34,220 nucleotides of DNA from Paralcaligenes sp039935015. GTDB lineage: Bacteria > Pseudomonadota > Gammaproteobacteria > Burkholderiales > Burkholderiaceae_B. Location of the stretch: the NCBI GenBank assembly GCA_039935015.1, contig JBDTLC010000031.1:1-34220 (forward strand), in the 5' to 3' direction. A program made the position numbers and the translations under genes. Under the pieces are notes generated by a model, which saw nothing but the letters and a program-made list of their open reading frames with translations, ran no database searches and was not told where the DNA came from. The number at the start of each line of letters is the position of its first letter. Positions within the stretch are counted from its first letter, which is position 1. Of this stretch, positions 7,062-14,793 are shown one piece after another.

Positions 7062-7595
7062 TCAGTAATAGACCGTGATAGCCACGGTATCGCTGTAGCT
7101 GTCAACAGGCAGGTTTAGCGTGTTGATTGGAGCCGCAAGCTTACCGTAGACGGCGTAGGTTTGAAGCACGCCATTACCTGCAGCAGTCTTCACGTTGGGG
7201 CCAGTTCCGGTAGTATTGCCCCAGGCCGTTGCATGACCGGCATCTTGATATAACTGATAGCCAACCTTTACGGTGGTATTTGTGGCACCAGCCATCTGGC
7301 CCGCACCCAGCAGATTTGCATTACCGGGCTGCAAGCCAATGGTGTAGGGCGTAAGGTTGGTGCATGTCACGCCAAAGCTGGCCGCAGTGGCTTGAGTAGG
7401 CTGAGTGGTAGATGTGGACCCCGCGCTGCCGAAATCCATATCAGTATTGGCGGCTGTGCCCATGGAGCACTCGGCCGTGATGGCAATTTTTACATTGAAC
7501 GTGCCACCCGTCACCGTCGCGGCGGATGCAACAGCAGACATTGACAAACCCGCAACTAGTGCCGTCAAACCAGACAGTAGATAATTCAATTTCAT
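7062..7595 (-). CDS. Major pilin, spore coat protein U domain (CsuA/B-like)
   Basis: First gene of the operon; 177 residues, the usual length for Csu-type main subunits. Signal peptide about residues 1-25 (LTALVAGLSMSAVASAA). The mature part has the donor strand VTGGTFNVKIAI, first cysteine in TAECSMG, MDFGSAGS, second cysteine in SFGVTCTN, then YTIGLQPGN, VKVGYQLYQDAGHATAWGN and the final strand DSYSDTVAITVYY. By family knowledge it polymerises into the thin pilus rod by donor-strand exchange. The ATG at 7595 has a good ribosome site (AGGGG about 9 bases upstream). No further CsuA or CsuB copies are present, unlike the Acinetobacter operon, which has three single-domain pilins. Confidence 0.92.
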   Translation of the reverse strand: MKLNYLLSGLTALVAGLSMSAVASAATVTGGTFNVKIAITAECSMGTAANTDMDFGSAGSTSTTQPTQATAASFGVTCTNLTPYTIGLQPGNANLLGAGQMAGATNTTVKVGYQLYQDAGHATAWGNTTGTGPNVKTAAGNGVLQTYAVYGKLAAPINTLNLPVDSYSDTVAITVYY

Positions 7596-7870
7596 TTGAT
7601 CAAACCCCTAGAGTAAAAAAGGTTTTTATACCTTTTTGCTAAATTAGTACCGATCTTTGGAATTAAGCTGCCTCATATGCCAAGTGTAGATTCATACACT
7701 TATGCACGCGGTCGTTGCGAGCCCTCTCTTTTTTTGACTTTGTGTAACGCCTATAGCTTACACTGCCTATAGTTTACACTATTACTAGCTTTATCTCAAA
7801 CACCTATAAAAAGACTTACAGATGTGACCCCACTTGAGATGACCCTGTTTGTGTCTATGGCCCGACTTGC
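7596..7870 (-). promoter_or_regulatory. Upstream region of the pilus operon, with repeated AGTGTA/TACACT motif
   Basis: This 275-base gap holds the pilus operon control region and the sequence after the tRNA. A perfect inverted repeat AAGTGTA-N6-TACACTT lies at 7682-7701. GTGTA occurs at 7742-7746. TACACT occurs at 7759-7764 and 7775-7780, inside a tandem 16-base repeat. Five copies of one core within 100 bases suggest a regulator-binding array. AT-rich stretches at 7604-7640 include TATAAA on the minus strand, but no convincing -35 pairs with it, so the transcription start is not placed. Nearer the tRNA (7800-7870) nothing recognisable is seen. Confidence 0.45.
7749..7780. repeat. Tandem 16-base direct repeat
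   Basis: GCCTATAGCTTACACT (7749-7764) is followed directly by GCCTATAGTTTACACT (7765-7780), differing at one base. Each unit carries one TACACT core. The 16-base period is about one and a half helical turns. Confidence 0.7.
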
Positions 7871-7955
7871 TGGTGCGAACGGAGAGACTCGAACTCTCAC
7901 ACCTCTCGGCGCCAGAACCTAAATCTGGTGCGTCTACCAATTCCGCCACGTTCGC
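7871..7955 (-). tRNA. tRNA-Leu (anticodon UAG)
   Basis: An 85-base tRNA including an encoded CCA end (TGG at plus 7871-7873). Acceptor stem GCGAACG pairs with CGTTCGC. The anticodon stem CCAGA/TCTGG holds the loop TTTAGGT, giving anticodon UAG (reads CUA and other CUN leucine codons). A long variable arm (GCCGAGAGGTGT region) marks it as class II, as expected for Leu. The T arm is GAGAG-TTCGAGT-CTCTC. The gene is transcribed leftward toward the pilus operon. No clear terminator hairpin follows; a short T-run (plus 7807-7811 as A-run) lies about 60 bases downstream. Confidence 0.95.
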
Positions 7956-7971
7956 AAAAGCCAAGCCCATA

Positions 7972-8000
7972 AGTTTAGCGGTATTCATTTAACGCCGCAA
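7972..8000 (-). promoter_or_regulatory. Sigma-70 promoter of tRNA-Leu
   Basis: On the minus strand -35 TTGCGG (plus 8000-7995), a 17-base spacer, and -10 TAAACT (plus 7977-7972). The tRNA begins 16 bases after the -10, and the stretch right after the -10 contains a GC-rich GGGC as in stringently controlled stable-RNA promoters. Spacing and position fit well. Confidence 0.7.
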
Positions 8001-8004
8001 GCGC

Positions 8005-8052
8005 GCCCAGACCATCCCCAATCCGCAAACCTTTATTGGGGATGGTCTGGGC
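8005..8052. repeat. Perfect 18-bp inverted repeat (hairpin)
   Basis: Left arm GCCCAGACCATCCCCAAT (8005-8022) and right arm ATTGGGGATGGTCTGGGC (8035-8052) are exact reverse complements around a 12-base loop. It begins 5 bases upstream of the tRNA promoter -35 and lies between the divergent tRNA-Leu and dapC. No T-run follows on either side, so it is not a standard terminator. It differs from the TGTAGCGGCACC repeat family. The rest of the 7956-8219 gap holds only the two promoter regions. Confidence 0.8.
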
Positions 8053-8171
8053 TACAGGTCGCAAACGGCAGCCAAGATAGAATCTACACCACCAACAGCT
8101 ACGTTTATCTACTTTTTTGAAGTACCTCATGCGGGTGACAAAAGCCTCAGACAACACGATATCTGCCCGCT

Positions 8172-8180
8172 TGCTAAAAT
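8172..8180 (+). promoter_or_regulatory. Extended -10-like element before dapC
   Basis: TGCTAAAAT (TG, one base, TAAAAT) ends 39 bases before the dapC ATG. No good -35 sits at the usual distance; an extended -10 can work without one. Support is modest. Confidence 0.35.
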
Positions 8181-8219
8181 CTTACCCTCTCACAATCGAA
8201 CCCCACCTTGACGGCGGCC

Positions 8220-9413
8220 ATGAACCCACGATTAAGTGCCTTGCACCCCTATCCTTTTGAAAAGCTGCGGCAACTCTTGGCTGGGGCACGCACGCCGCCG
8301 GCCGATCTTGCGCCCATCAATCTTTCCATAGGCGAGCCTAAGCATGCCACTCCGACGTTCATCGTCGATGCGATGAAAAACTCGATGGCCGGCCTATCGG
8401 CTTATCCACCTACCAAGGGCGACTCGGCCTTGCGCAGCGCGATTTCCCAGTGGATTGCCCTGCGCTACGGCATCGCTCCACCAAACCCCGACACCCAGAT
8501 TCTGCCGGCGCTGGGCTCGCGCGAAGCTCTGTTCGCCTTTGCGCAGACAGTGGTTGACCCGACCGCGAACTCGCTTGTGATATGCCCTAACCCGTTCTAT
8601 CAAATTTACGAAGGCGCGGCGCTTCTGGCTGGAGCCCAGCCTTGGTTTATCAACGCCCAAGAGAATCTCCATTTTGGCTATGACTGGCATGCGGTGCCCA
8701 TAGACGTCTGGAGGCGTACCCGATTGCTGTTTGTGTGCTCGCCCGGCAATCCGGCCGGTAATGTCATGGGTCTGGACGATTGGAAAACACTGTTCTCGCT
8801 GGCCGACGAATACGGTTTTGTCATTGCCTCGGACGAATGCTATTCGGAAATATATTTCGAGGAAGCTGACAAGCCGTTGGGCGGGTTACAGGCGGCGAGC
8901 CTCTTGGGACGCGGCGATTTTCGGGGCTTGATGTGTTTCTCCAGCCTGTCCAAGCGGTCTAACGTACCGGGCATGCGCTCGGGCTTTGTAGCAGGCGACG
9001 CTGCACTGATTAAGCAATTTTTGCTTTATCGCACTTACCACGGCAGCGCTATTAGCGCGGTAGTATCCCAGGCCAGCGTGGCCGCGTGGGGTGACGAAAC
9101 CCATGTTATTGAAAACCGCCGGCTATATCGCGAAAAATTTGAGGCCATCGTGCCACTGCTCAAGCCCCTACTCAATGTAGAATGGCCCGATGCATCGTTT
9201 TATCTATGGGCTAAAACACCCTATTCCGATCTTGATTTTGCCCGGGACTTATATGGCGCAACGGCTGTGACTGTGTTGCCAGGCAGCTTTTTGGCGCGCG
9301 AGGCCCATGGTGTCAACCCTGGCACGAATCGCATTCGCATTGCACTAGTTGCCTCCCAAGAGCAATGCCTGCAAGCCGCGCACCGTATAGCGCGGTTTAT
9401 GGAAACACGCTAA
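8220..9413 (+). CDS. dapC: Succinyldiaminopimelate aminotransferase
   Basis: PLP-dependent class I/II aminotransferase, 397 residues, that transfers an amino group from glutamate to N-succinyl-2-amino-6-ketopimelate in the succinylase route to diaminopimelate and lysine. Visible motifs are INLSIGEPKH near the N-terminus, AYPPTKGDSALR, CSPGNPAGN (about residue 174), SDECYSEIYFE, and the PLP lysine in SLSKRSNVPGMRSGF (Lys 245). NRIRIALVA ends the small domain. The ATG at 8220 is preferred over a TTG 12 bases upstream because MNPRLSALHPYPF is the usual start of this family in betaproteobacteria. It heads the dapC-dapD-dapE run, which supports dapC over other transaminases. Confidence 0.9.
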   Translation: MNPRLSALHPYPFEKLRQLLAGARTPPADLAPINLSIGEPKHATPTFIVDAMKNSMAGLSAYPPTKGDSALRSAISQWIALRYGIAPPNPDTQILPALGSREALFAFAQTVVDPTANSLVICPNPFYQIYEGAALLAGAQPWFINAQENLHFGYDWHAVPIDVWRRTRLLFVCSPGNPAGNVMGLDDWKTLFSLADEYGFVIASDECYSEIYFEEADKPLGGLQAASLLGRGDFRGLMCFSSLSKRSNVPGMRSGFVAGDAALIKQFLLYRTYHGSAISAVVSQASVAAWGDETHVIENRRLYREKFEAIVPLLKPLLNVEWPDASFYLWAKTPYSDLDFARDLYGATAVTVLPGSFLAREAHGVNPGTNRIRIALVASQEQCLQAAHRIARFMETR

Positions 9414-9454
9414 TAGCACCACAACCCTTTCTTTACTTTAACGACAAAGCACCT

Positions 9455-10276
9455 ATGACTCTCGATCTGCAAAGCACCATCGAACATGCGTGGAATCATC
9501 GCACCGAAATCACCTCTGGTGCAGAAAACGCCGCACTGCGCGAAGCGGTGCAAGACACCATCCATGCCCTGGACACCGGCCACCTTCGCGTCGCCGAAAA
9601 AATCAACTTTGAATGGGTTGTGCATCAGTGGATCAAAAAGGCAGTCCTTTTATCGTTTCGGCTCGAGCCCAATGAAATCATGGGACACGCACCCATGCAG
9701 TTCTACGACAAGGTGCCACTCAAGTTCGGCGAATATGGCGCACAGGCGTTCGCCAACGGCGGGTTTCGCGTCGTACCGCCCGCCGTAGCCCGCAAAGGGG
9801 CTTTCATCGCCAAAAACGTGGTGCTGATGCCGTCTTACGTTAATATTGGCGCCTATGTCGATGAAGGCACCATGGTCGACACATGGGCTACGGTGGGTTC
9901 ATGTGCGCAGATCGGCAAAAACGTGCATTTATCCGGCGGCGTCGGGATAGGGGGCGTACTCGAACCTTTACAGGCCAACCCCACCATTATCGAAGACAAC
10001 TGCTTTATCGGAGCGCGCTCCGAAGTGGTCGAAGGTGTTATTGTTGAAGAAAACTCGGTTCTGGCCATGGGCGTCTTTCTATCGCAAAGCACCAAGATCC
10101 TTGACCGCGCAAGCGGCAAGATTTCGTACGGGCGAATTCCATCAGGCTCCGTGGTAGTGCCCGGGTCCTTGCCTTCGTCCGATGGCTCGCACAGCTTGGC
10201 TTGCGCTGTTATTGTCAAACGGGTCGACGCTCAAACGCGTTCCAAAACCAGCATTAACGACTTACTGAGAACCTGA
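9455..10276 (+). CDS. dapD: Tetrahydrodipicolinate N-succinyltransferase
   Basis: Transfers succinyl from succinyl-CoA to tetrahydrodipicolinate, the first committed step of the succinylase lysine branch; a trimeric cytoplasmic enzyme. 273 residues, the family length. An N-terminal helical domain (LQSTIEHAWNHR) precedes a left-handed beta-helix of hexapeptide repeats: GAYVDEGTMVDTWATVGSCAQIG, VHLSGGVGIGGV, TIIEDNCFIGARSEVVEGVIVEE. The ATG at 9455 is chosen because MTLDLQSTIEHAW is the normal start; the frame is open further upstream, inside dapC, but that part does not look like DapD. The gene starts 42 bases after dapC and its stop overlaps the dapE ATG by one base. Confidence 0.96.
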   Translation: MTLDLQSTIEHAWNHRTEITSGAENAALREAVQDTIHALDTGHLRVAEKINFEWVVHQWIKKAVLLSFRLEPNEIMGHAPMQFYDKVPLKFGEYGAQAFANGGFRVVPPAVARKGAFIAKNVVLMPSYVNIGAYVDEGTMVDTWATVGSCAQIGKNVHLSGGVGIGGVLEPLQANPTIIEDNCFIGARSEVVEGVIVEENSVLAMGVFLSQSTKILDRASGKISYGRIPSGSVVVPGSLPSSDGSHSLACAVIVKRVDAQTRSKTSINDLLRT

Positions 10277-11412
10277 TGGGTGATTCTGCCGTTATCCGGC
10301 TGACCAAAGACTTGATCGCACGCCACTCGGTCACGCCGGCTGATGCCGATTGCCAATCAGTTTTGGCCGAACGCCTTGGCACTGCTGGCTTCAAATGCGA
10401 AACGCTGGTGTTTGGCGAGGTGACGAATCTATGGGCGCGCAAGGGCATTGCGGCACCATTGGTCGTGTTTGCCGGCCACACCGACGTGGTGCCTACCGGC
10501 CCTTTGGACCAATGGACCAGCGCCCCCTTCATCCCCACCGAACGCGACGGCAAGTTATACGGGCGCGGTGCGGCCGACATGAAAAGCTCGATCGCCGCGT
10601 TTACTGTGGCGGCCGAAGAATTCGTTGCTAAATACCCCAGGCATAGAGGCTCGATAGGCCTGCTGATTACCTCGGACGAAGAAGGGCCATCGATCAATGG
10701 CACCGTCAAAGTCTGCCAGGCACTGGTCGAGCGCAAGCAAACGCTGAACTACTGCATTGTGGGCGAACCCACCTCGGTCAAAGATCTGGGCGATACGCTT
10801 AAAAATGGTCGGCGCGGATCTTTGTCGGGCAAGCTGACCGTGCGAGGCAAGCAAGGACACGTGGCCTACCCTCATCTGGCGCGCAACCCCATCCACCTGC
10901 TCGCGCCCGCTCTGGCCGAGCTTGCGCAAATCGAATGGGACAAGGGCAACGAATATTTCCCGCCTACCACCTTCCAGGTGTCGAATCTGCATTCAGGTAC
11001 CGGCGCCACCAATGTTGTGCCCGGCAGTGCCGTAATGGACTTTAATTTTCGCTTCGCCAGCGCCAGCACTCCTGACGAGCTCAAAGAGCGCGTCGTACAA
11101 GTCTTGAATCAACATCACCTAGAGTTCACCATAGACTGGACACTAGGCGGAGAACCCTTTTTGACTCCCAAGGGGCGTCTGAGCGCGGCGCTTAGCCTGG
11201 CTATCCACCAGGAAACCGGCGTAGAGGCCGCGCTATCCACCACGGGTGGCACCTCCGATGGCCGTTTCATTGCCAAGATCTGCCCCGAAGTCATCGAGTT
11301 TGGCCCGATCAACGCCAGCATCCACCAGATCGACGAGCATATACGGCTTGATGAGCTGGAACCCTTGAAAAACATCTATCGCCGCACCTTAGAACATCTT
11401 TTACTTGCGTAG
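10276..11412 (+). CDS. dapE: Succinyl-diaminopimelate desuccinylase
   Basis: Zinc metallopeptidase-family (M20) enzyme, 378 residues, that hydrolyses N-succinyl-LL-diaminopimelate to LL-diaminopimelate and succinate. Metal ligands and catalytic residues are visible: His68 and Asp70 in GHTDVVPTG, Asp101 in GRGAADMKSS, the Glu135-Glu136 pair in TSDEEGPS, and His350 in HQIDEH. The dimerisation (lid) domain lies at about residues 180-290. TGGTSDGRF is also typical. The start overlaps the dapD stop (TGATG), so it is translationally coupled. The dapC-dapD-dapE set gives three consecutive steps around the succinyl group. Confidence 0.96.
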   Translation: MGDSAVIRLTKDLIARHSVTPADADCQSVLAERLGTAGFKCETLVFGEVTNLWARKGIAAPLVVFAGHTDVVPTGPLDQWTSAPFIPTERDGKLYGRGAADMKSSIAAFTVAAEEFVAKYPRHRGSIGLLITSDEEGPSINGTVKVCQALVERKQTLNYCIVGEPTSVKDLGDTLKNGRRGSLSGKLTVRGKQGHVAYPHLARNPIHLLAPALAELAQIEWDKGNEYFPPTTFQVSNLHSGTGATNVVPGSAVMDFNFRFASASTPDELKERVVQVLNQHHLEFTIDWTLGGEPFLTPKGRLSAALSLAIHQETGVEAALSTTGGTSDGRFIAKICPEVIEFGPINASIHQIDEHIRLDELEPLKNIYRRTLEHLLLA

Positions 11413-11436
11413 TGGCATTACCCTCCCGGAGTCAGC

Positions 11437-12333
11437 ATGCACGAATCCGCACATGAAGAGTTGCAAACCCTGCGCGATCTATTGCGCTATGCTGTAACCC
11501 GATTCAATACTTGCAGGCTGGCTTTCGGCCACGGCAGTGATAATGCCTGGGACGAAGCGGTATACCTCTTGCTGCATACGCTACATCTGCCCCTCGATAC
11601 GCTAGATCCATTTCTCGATGCCCGCGTTCTCCCGCAAGAGCGCGAGCGCTATTTGAAACTGATTGACCGACGCACCGACGAACGCCTGCCCGCTGCGTAT
11701 CTAACGGGTGAGGCCTGGCTGCAGGGGCAGCGATTCTTTGTCGATCAGCGCGTCATCGTGCCACGCTCGCCCATATCCGAATTATTGGGACAAGAGTTGT
11801 CACCCTGGGTCTCCAAGCCCGAAGATATCGAGTTTGTACTAGACTTGTGCACCGGCTCGGGCTGCCTGGCGGTGCTGGCTGCGCTAGCTTTCGACAACGC
11901 GCAGGTCGATGCGGTCGATTTGTCCGAGCACGCGCTGGAGGTTGCCGATCGGAATATCGAATACTTTGGCCTAGATGGACGCATCACTACGCATCGCAGT
12001 GATCTGTTCGACCAGTTGCCCCATTGCGAATACAACCTGATCGTGTGCAACCCTCCCTATGTGAACAACCACTCGATGGAAGCCCTGCCACCCGAATATC
12101 GGCACGAACCTACCATGGCGCTGGCGGGTGGTGAAGACGGCATGGACCTGATACGAAGGTTGCTAAGGAGTGCCCCTGAGTTCATGTCGCCCGACGGCAT
12201 GCTGGTGCTGGAAATCGGCAATGAGTACGAAAATTTCATCGCCGCTTTTCCTGATCTGGACCCGGTCTGGCTGAGCACTGAGCATACCGAAGATCAAATT
12301 TTGCTGCTAACTCGGGAACAGTTGGAATCGTGA
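11437..12333 (+). CDS. prmB: 50S ribosomal protein L3 N5-glutamine methyltransferase
   Basis: SAM-dependent methyltransferase of 298 residues that methylates a glutamine of ribosomal protein L3. An N-terminal helical recognition domain (TLRDLLRYAVTRFN; TDERLPAAYLTGEAW) is followed by the Rossmann fold with SAM loop DLCTGSGCLAVLAAL (about residues 140-155), acidic VDAVDLSEHALEVA, and the NPPYVN motif that holds the substrate glutamine. The PrmB-type motif PRSPISELL (rather than the PRPDTE of PrmC) favours PrmB. A ribosome site (GGAG) lies 8 bases before the ATG. It ends in a 4-base overlap with the ABC-F gene. Confidence 0.92.
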   Translation: MHESAHEELQTLRDLLRYAVTRFNTCRLAFGHGSDNAWDEAVYLLLHTLHLPLDTLDPFLDARVLPQERERYLKLIDRRTDERLPAAYLTGEAWLQGQRFFVDQRVIVPRSPISELLGQELSPWVSKPEDIEFVLDLCTGSGCLAVLAALAFDNAQVDAVDLSEHALEVADRNIEYFGLDGRITTHRSDLFDQLPHCEYNLIVCNPPYVNNHSMEALPPEYRHEPTMALAGGEDGMDLIRRLLRSAPEFMSPDGMLVLEIGNEYENFIAAFPDLDPVWLSTEHTEDQILLLTREQLES

Positions 12334-14273
12334 TCCGCGCTACCGGCCTGACGCTGCGCCGTGGCGCTAAAGTGTTGCTCGATGATGCCGATTTTGTGGT
12401 GAATCCGGGCGAAAGGCTGGGTATTGTAGGAAAGAACGGCGCAGGCAAATCCACCCTGTTTGCACTGCTACAGGGCACGCTAGACGCAGATTCAGGCACG
12501 CTTAGCATCCCCAGCCATTGGCGTATTGCCAGCGTCGAACAAGAGATCAGCAATAACACGGTGGCAGCGCGCGAATTTGTCATTGACGGCGACACTCATT
12601 TACGCGCACTACAGGCCGAGAGGCTGGCGACGCCCGATAATAACGGCCAACGCATCGCCGAACTGGAAGCGGCGCTAGTCGAAGCCGACGCCTGGAGCGC
12701 GGCCTCGCGCGCTGAGCAATTACTGGCGGGCCTAGGGTTCACACCCGAGCAATGGGCCAGCCCGGTCAGCGATTTTTCGGGCGGCTGGCAAATGCGCCTG
12801 GCACTGGCGCGTGCCTTGATGGCGCCTTCAGAGCTGCTACTGCTCGACGAGCCCTCCAATCACCTCGATCTCGACGCCATGTTGTGGCTGGAACGCTGGT
12901 TGGGCGTGTATCAGGGAACCGTATTGTTGATCTCGCACGATACGGAGTTTCTGGATGCCGTGGCCAAATCCATTTTGCACTTCGATCAGACAAAATTGGT
13001 GCGCTACCGGGGTGGGTATGAAGACTTTCTAACCCAACGCGCCGAGCGCCTGCGCCAGACCCGGCTCGCCTGGGACAGGCAAACCCGAGAGACCGCCCGG
13101 CTGCAAAGCTTTATCGACCGGTTCAAGGCCAAGGCCACCAAAGCAAAACAGGCGCAAAGCCGGGTCAAGGCACTGGCTCGCATGGAGGCGCTCGCGCCGC
13201 TGCACGCCGAGGCGGGCATCAACATACAGTTGCCCACGCCCGACAATATGCCCGATCCGCTGCTCATTCTGGACAAGATCAGCACCGGCTACCGGTTGCC
13301 TAGCGGTGAAGCCAAGATCGTGCTGCGCGACGTGCAGCTAATGGTGCGCGGCGGCAGCCGCATTGGTATATTGGGCGTGAACGGTGCGGGCAAGAGCACG
13401 CTGATCAAGACATTGGCCGAGGAATTGCCCGTGCTGGCGGGCGTTCGGCGCCCGTCTAAGGGCTTGGAAATCGGTTACTTTGCCCAGCACCAGCTGGACA
13501 TGCTCGACCCCGATGGCACCCCCATGCAGCATCTGCAGCGCATAGCGCCGCTAACTCGCGAACAGGAACTGCGCAACTACCTCGGGGGTTTCGGCTTCAG
13601 CGGCAACATTGTTCATAGCAAGATTGCGCCGATGTCTGGCGGCGAGAAAGCACGTCTGGCTCTCTCATTGATTGTCTGGCAGAAACCCAACTTATTGCTG
13701 CTCGACGAGCCCAGCAACCACCTCGATGTTGACACGCGTGAAGCGTTGGCCACGGCATTGGCCGAGTTTGCCGGTAGCGTGCTGCTGGTGTCGCACGATC
13801 GCCATCTGCTGCGCACCACCGTAGACAGCTTCTGGATTGTGGCCGACGGGACAGTACAAGAATTCGATGGCGATCTGGAAGATTACCGCAATTGGCTAGT
13901 CGCACGCGCCGCAACGGCCCGGACGCAGATTCGCAGTGTGGCGGCCGAGACGAACAGCACCGATGACAGCACAATAGACCGCAAGGCCCAGCGTCGCCTC
14001 GAAGCCGAGGAGCGTCAACGCCAGGCGACCCGGCGCAAGCCCATTGAGGCAAAAATTAAAAAAATTGAAACCGAGCTGGAAACTATTCGCCTGCGCCTTC
14101 AAACGCTGAACGCTTTAATTGCCGATCAAGACTTCTACGCGCAGGAGCGCCGCGACGAACGCATCAAGGTGCTTGGCGAACAGGGCGCATTAAGTAAAAA
14201 ATCGGACGAGCTGGAAGACCAATGGCTCATGTTGCACGAGGAGTTAGAAGAGCAGGAAGCGTCGCAGGCATGA
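12330..14273 (+). CDS. ABC-F family ATPase (YheS-like)
   Basis: Soluble protein of 647 residues with two ABC ATPase domains and no membrane part. ABC-F proteins act on the ribosome, at or near the E site. Domain 1 has Walker A GKNGAGKST (about residue 35), signature FSGGWQMRLALARAL and Walker B LLLLDEPSNHLD. A linker (about residues 235-300) is rich in charged residues (FKAKATKAKQAQSRVKALARM), the P-site tRNA interaction motif region. Domain 2 has GVNGAGKST, MSGGEKARLALSL and LLLLDEPSNHLD. A C-terminal coiled coil rich in Arg, Glu and Gln ends the protein. The opening MIRATGLTLRRGAKVLLDDA resembles YheS rather than EttA or Uup. The start is GTG at 12330, sharing GTGA with the prmB stop. A resistance role is not suggested. 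Confidence 0.88.
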   Translation: MIRATGLTLRRGAKVLLDDADFVVNPGERLGIVGKNGAGKSTLFALLQGTLDADSGTLSIPSHWRIASVEQEISNNTVAAREFVIDGDTHLRALQAERLATPDNNGQRIAELEAALVEADAWSAASRAEQLLAGLGFTPEQWASPVSDFSGGWQMRLALARALMAPSELLLLDEPSNHLDLDAMLWLERWLGVYQGTVLLISHDTEFLDAVAKSILHFDQTKLVRYRGGYEDFLTQRAERLRQTRLAWDRQTRETARLQSFIDRFKAKATKAKQAQSRVKALARMEALAPLHAEAGINIQLPTPDNMPDPLLILDKISTGYRLPSGEAKIVLRDVQLMVRGGSRIGILGVNGAGKSTLIKTLAEELPVLAGVRRPSKGLEIGYFAQHQLDMLDPDGTPMQHLQRIAPLTREQELRNYLGGFGFSGNIVHSKIAPMSGGEKARLALSLIVWQKPNLLLLDEPSNHLDVDTREALATALAEFAGSVLLVSHDRHLLRTTVDSFWIVADGTVQEFDGDLEDYRNWLVARAATARTQIRSVAAETNSTDDSTIDRKAQRRLEAEERQRQATRRKPIEAKIKKIETELETIRLRLQTLNALIADQDFYAQERRDERIKVLGEQGALSKKSDELEDQWLMLHEELEEQEASQA

Positions 14274-14324
14274 ACGGCAAAGGTTGCGAGGGCCATGCGC
14301 CGATGGCAAGTGGCCGTTTGGCGA

Positions 14325-14352
14325 GATGGCAGCCACAAGGGCTGCCGCTACG
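14325..14352 (-). repeat. Short palindromic repeat, copy F
   Basis: GATGGCAGCCACAAGG then GCTGCCGCTACG, clearly of the same family as copies A to E, with a 6-bp stem GGCAGC/GCTGCC. It lies between the convergent ends of the ABC-F and DUF1330 genes. Apart from it, 14274-14433 holds nothing recognised. Confidence 0.75.
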
Positions 14353-14433
14353 AAAACGTACTGGCCTCATGTGCGGTCTTGCTATTTAAAGATACGACTA
14401 CTTAATGCCAAGAAGGCGCCGCGCAAGCCAAGG

Positions 14434-14760
14434 TCAGCAATCGTAGCTGACCAGGATCAGGTCCACCGCCTGTTCGCGAATAGGAATAAGCGCCTGATAA
14501 GCGGGCGAGTTGTTCCACCCGGCTACCGCTTCCGCGTCCGGAAACTGAATAATCACTACGCCAGTGTGAGTGTGCACGCCAGCCATCACCGTATTGGTTT
14601 GGCCACGCAGGACCAGACGTCCACCCCACGGAATAATAGTGGCAGGTACCTTGCTGCAATATTCTGCCCATTTTCCTGCATCCTTGACCGTCACGTGCCC
14701 GACAATGCATGCAGACATCACTGGAGTTTCTCCAGATTTGGGACTGTTATTGTTTTCCAT
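14434..14760 (-). CDS. DUF1330 domain protein
   Basis: A 108-residue cytoplasmic protein of the DUF1330 family (ferredoxin-like alpha-beta barrel fold, usually dimeric, function unknown). Core elements are CIVGHVTVKDAGKWAEYCSKVP, then WGGRLVLRGQTNTV, VVIIQFPDAEAVAGWNNSPAYQALIPIRE and a final strand DLILVSYDC. The start at 14760 has a strong ribosome site (AGAGAGGAA, 4 bases upstream), so a longer reading from 14820 is unlikely. An inner Met at residue 15 (MSACIV) is a possible alternative. The gene stands alone, with palindromic repeats on both sides (14325-14352 and 14794-14821). Members sometimes act in small-molecule catabolism, but nothing here points to a substrate. Confidence 0.8.
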   Translation of the reverse strand: MENNNSPKSGETPVMSACIVGHVTVKDAGKWAEYCSKVPATIIPWGGRLVLRGQTNTVMAGVHTHTGVVIIQFPDAEAVAGWNNSPAYQALIPIREQAVDLILVSYDC

Positions 14761-14793
14761 GATTCCTCTCTTTAATGAATGGCATCTAGTTGG

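Noticed and set aside
7815..7860. GACCC-rich stretch (GTGACCCCACTTGAGATGACCC) considered as an insertion sequence end
   Set aside because: No matching terminal repeat, target duplication or transposase fragment is visible nearby; the resemblance is too vague.
9365..9454. Upstream extension of the dapD frame into dapC
   Set aside because: The family start MTLDLQST at 9455 gives the normal 273 residues; the extra 30 residues are dapC in another frame.
12330..14273. ABC-F gene considered as an antibiotic resistance determinant
   Set aside because: Its opening and C-terminal coiled coil resemble the YheS type of housekeeping ABC-F proteins, and the housekeeping context gives no support for resistance.
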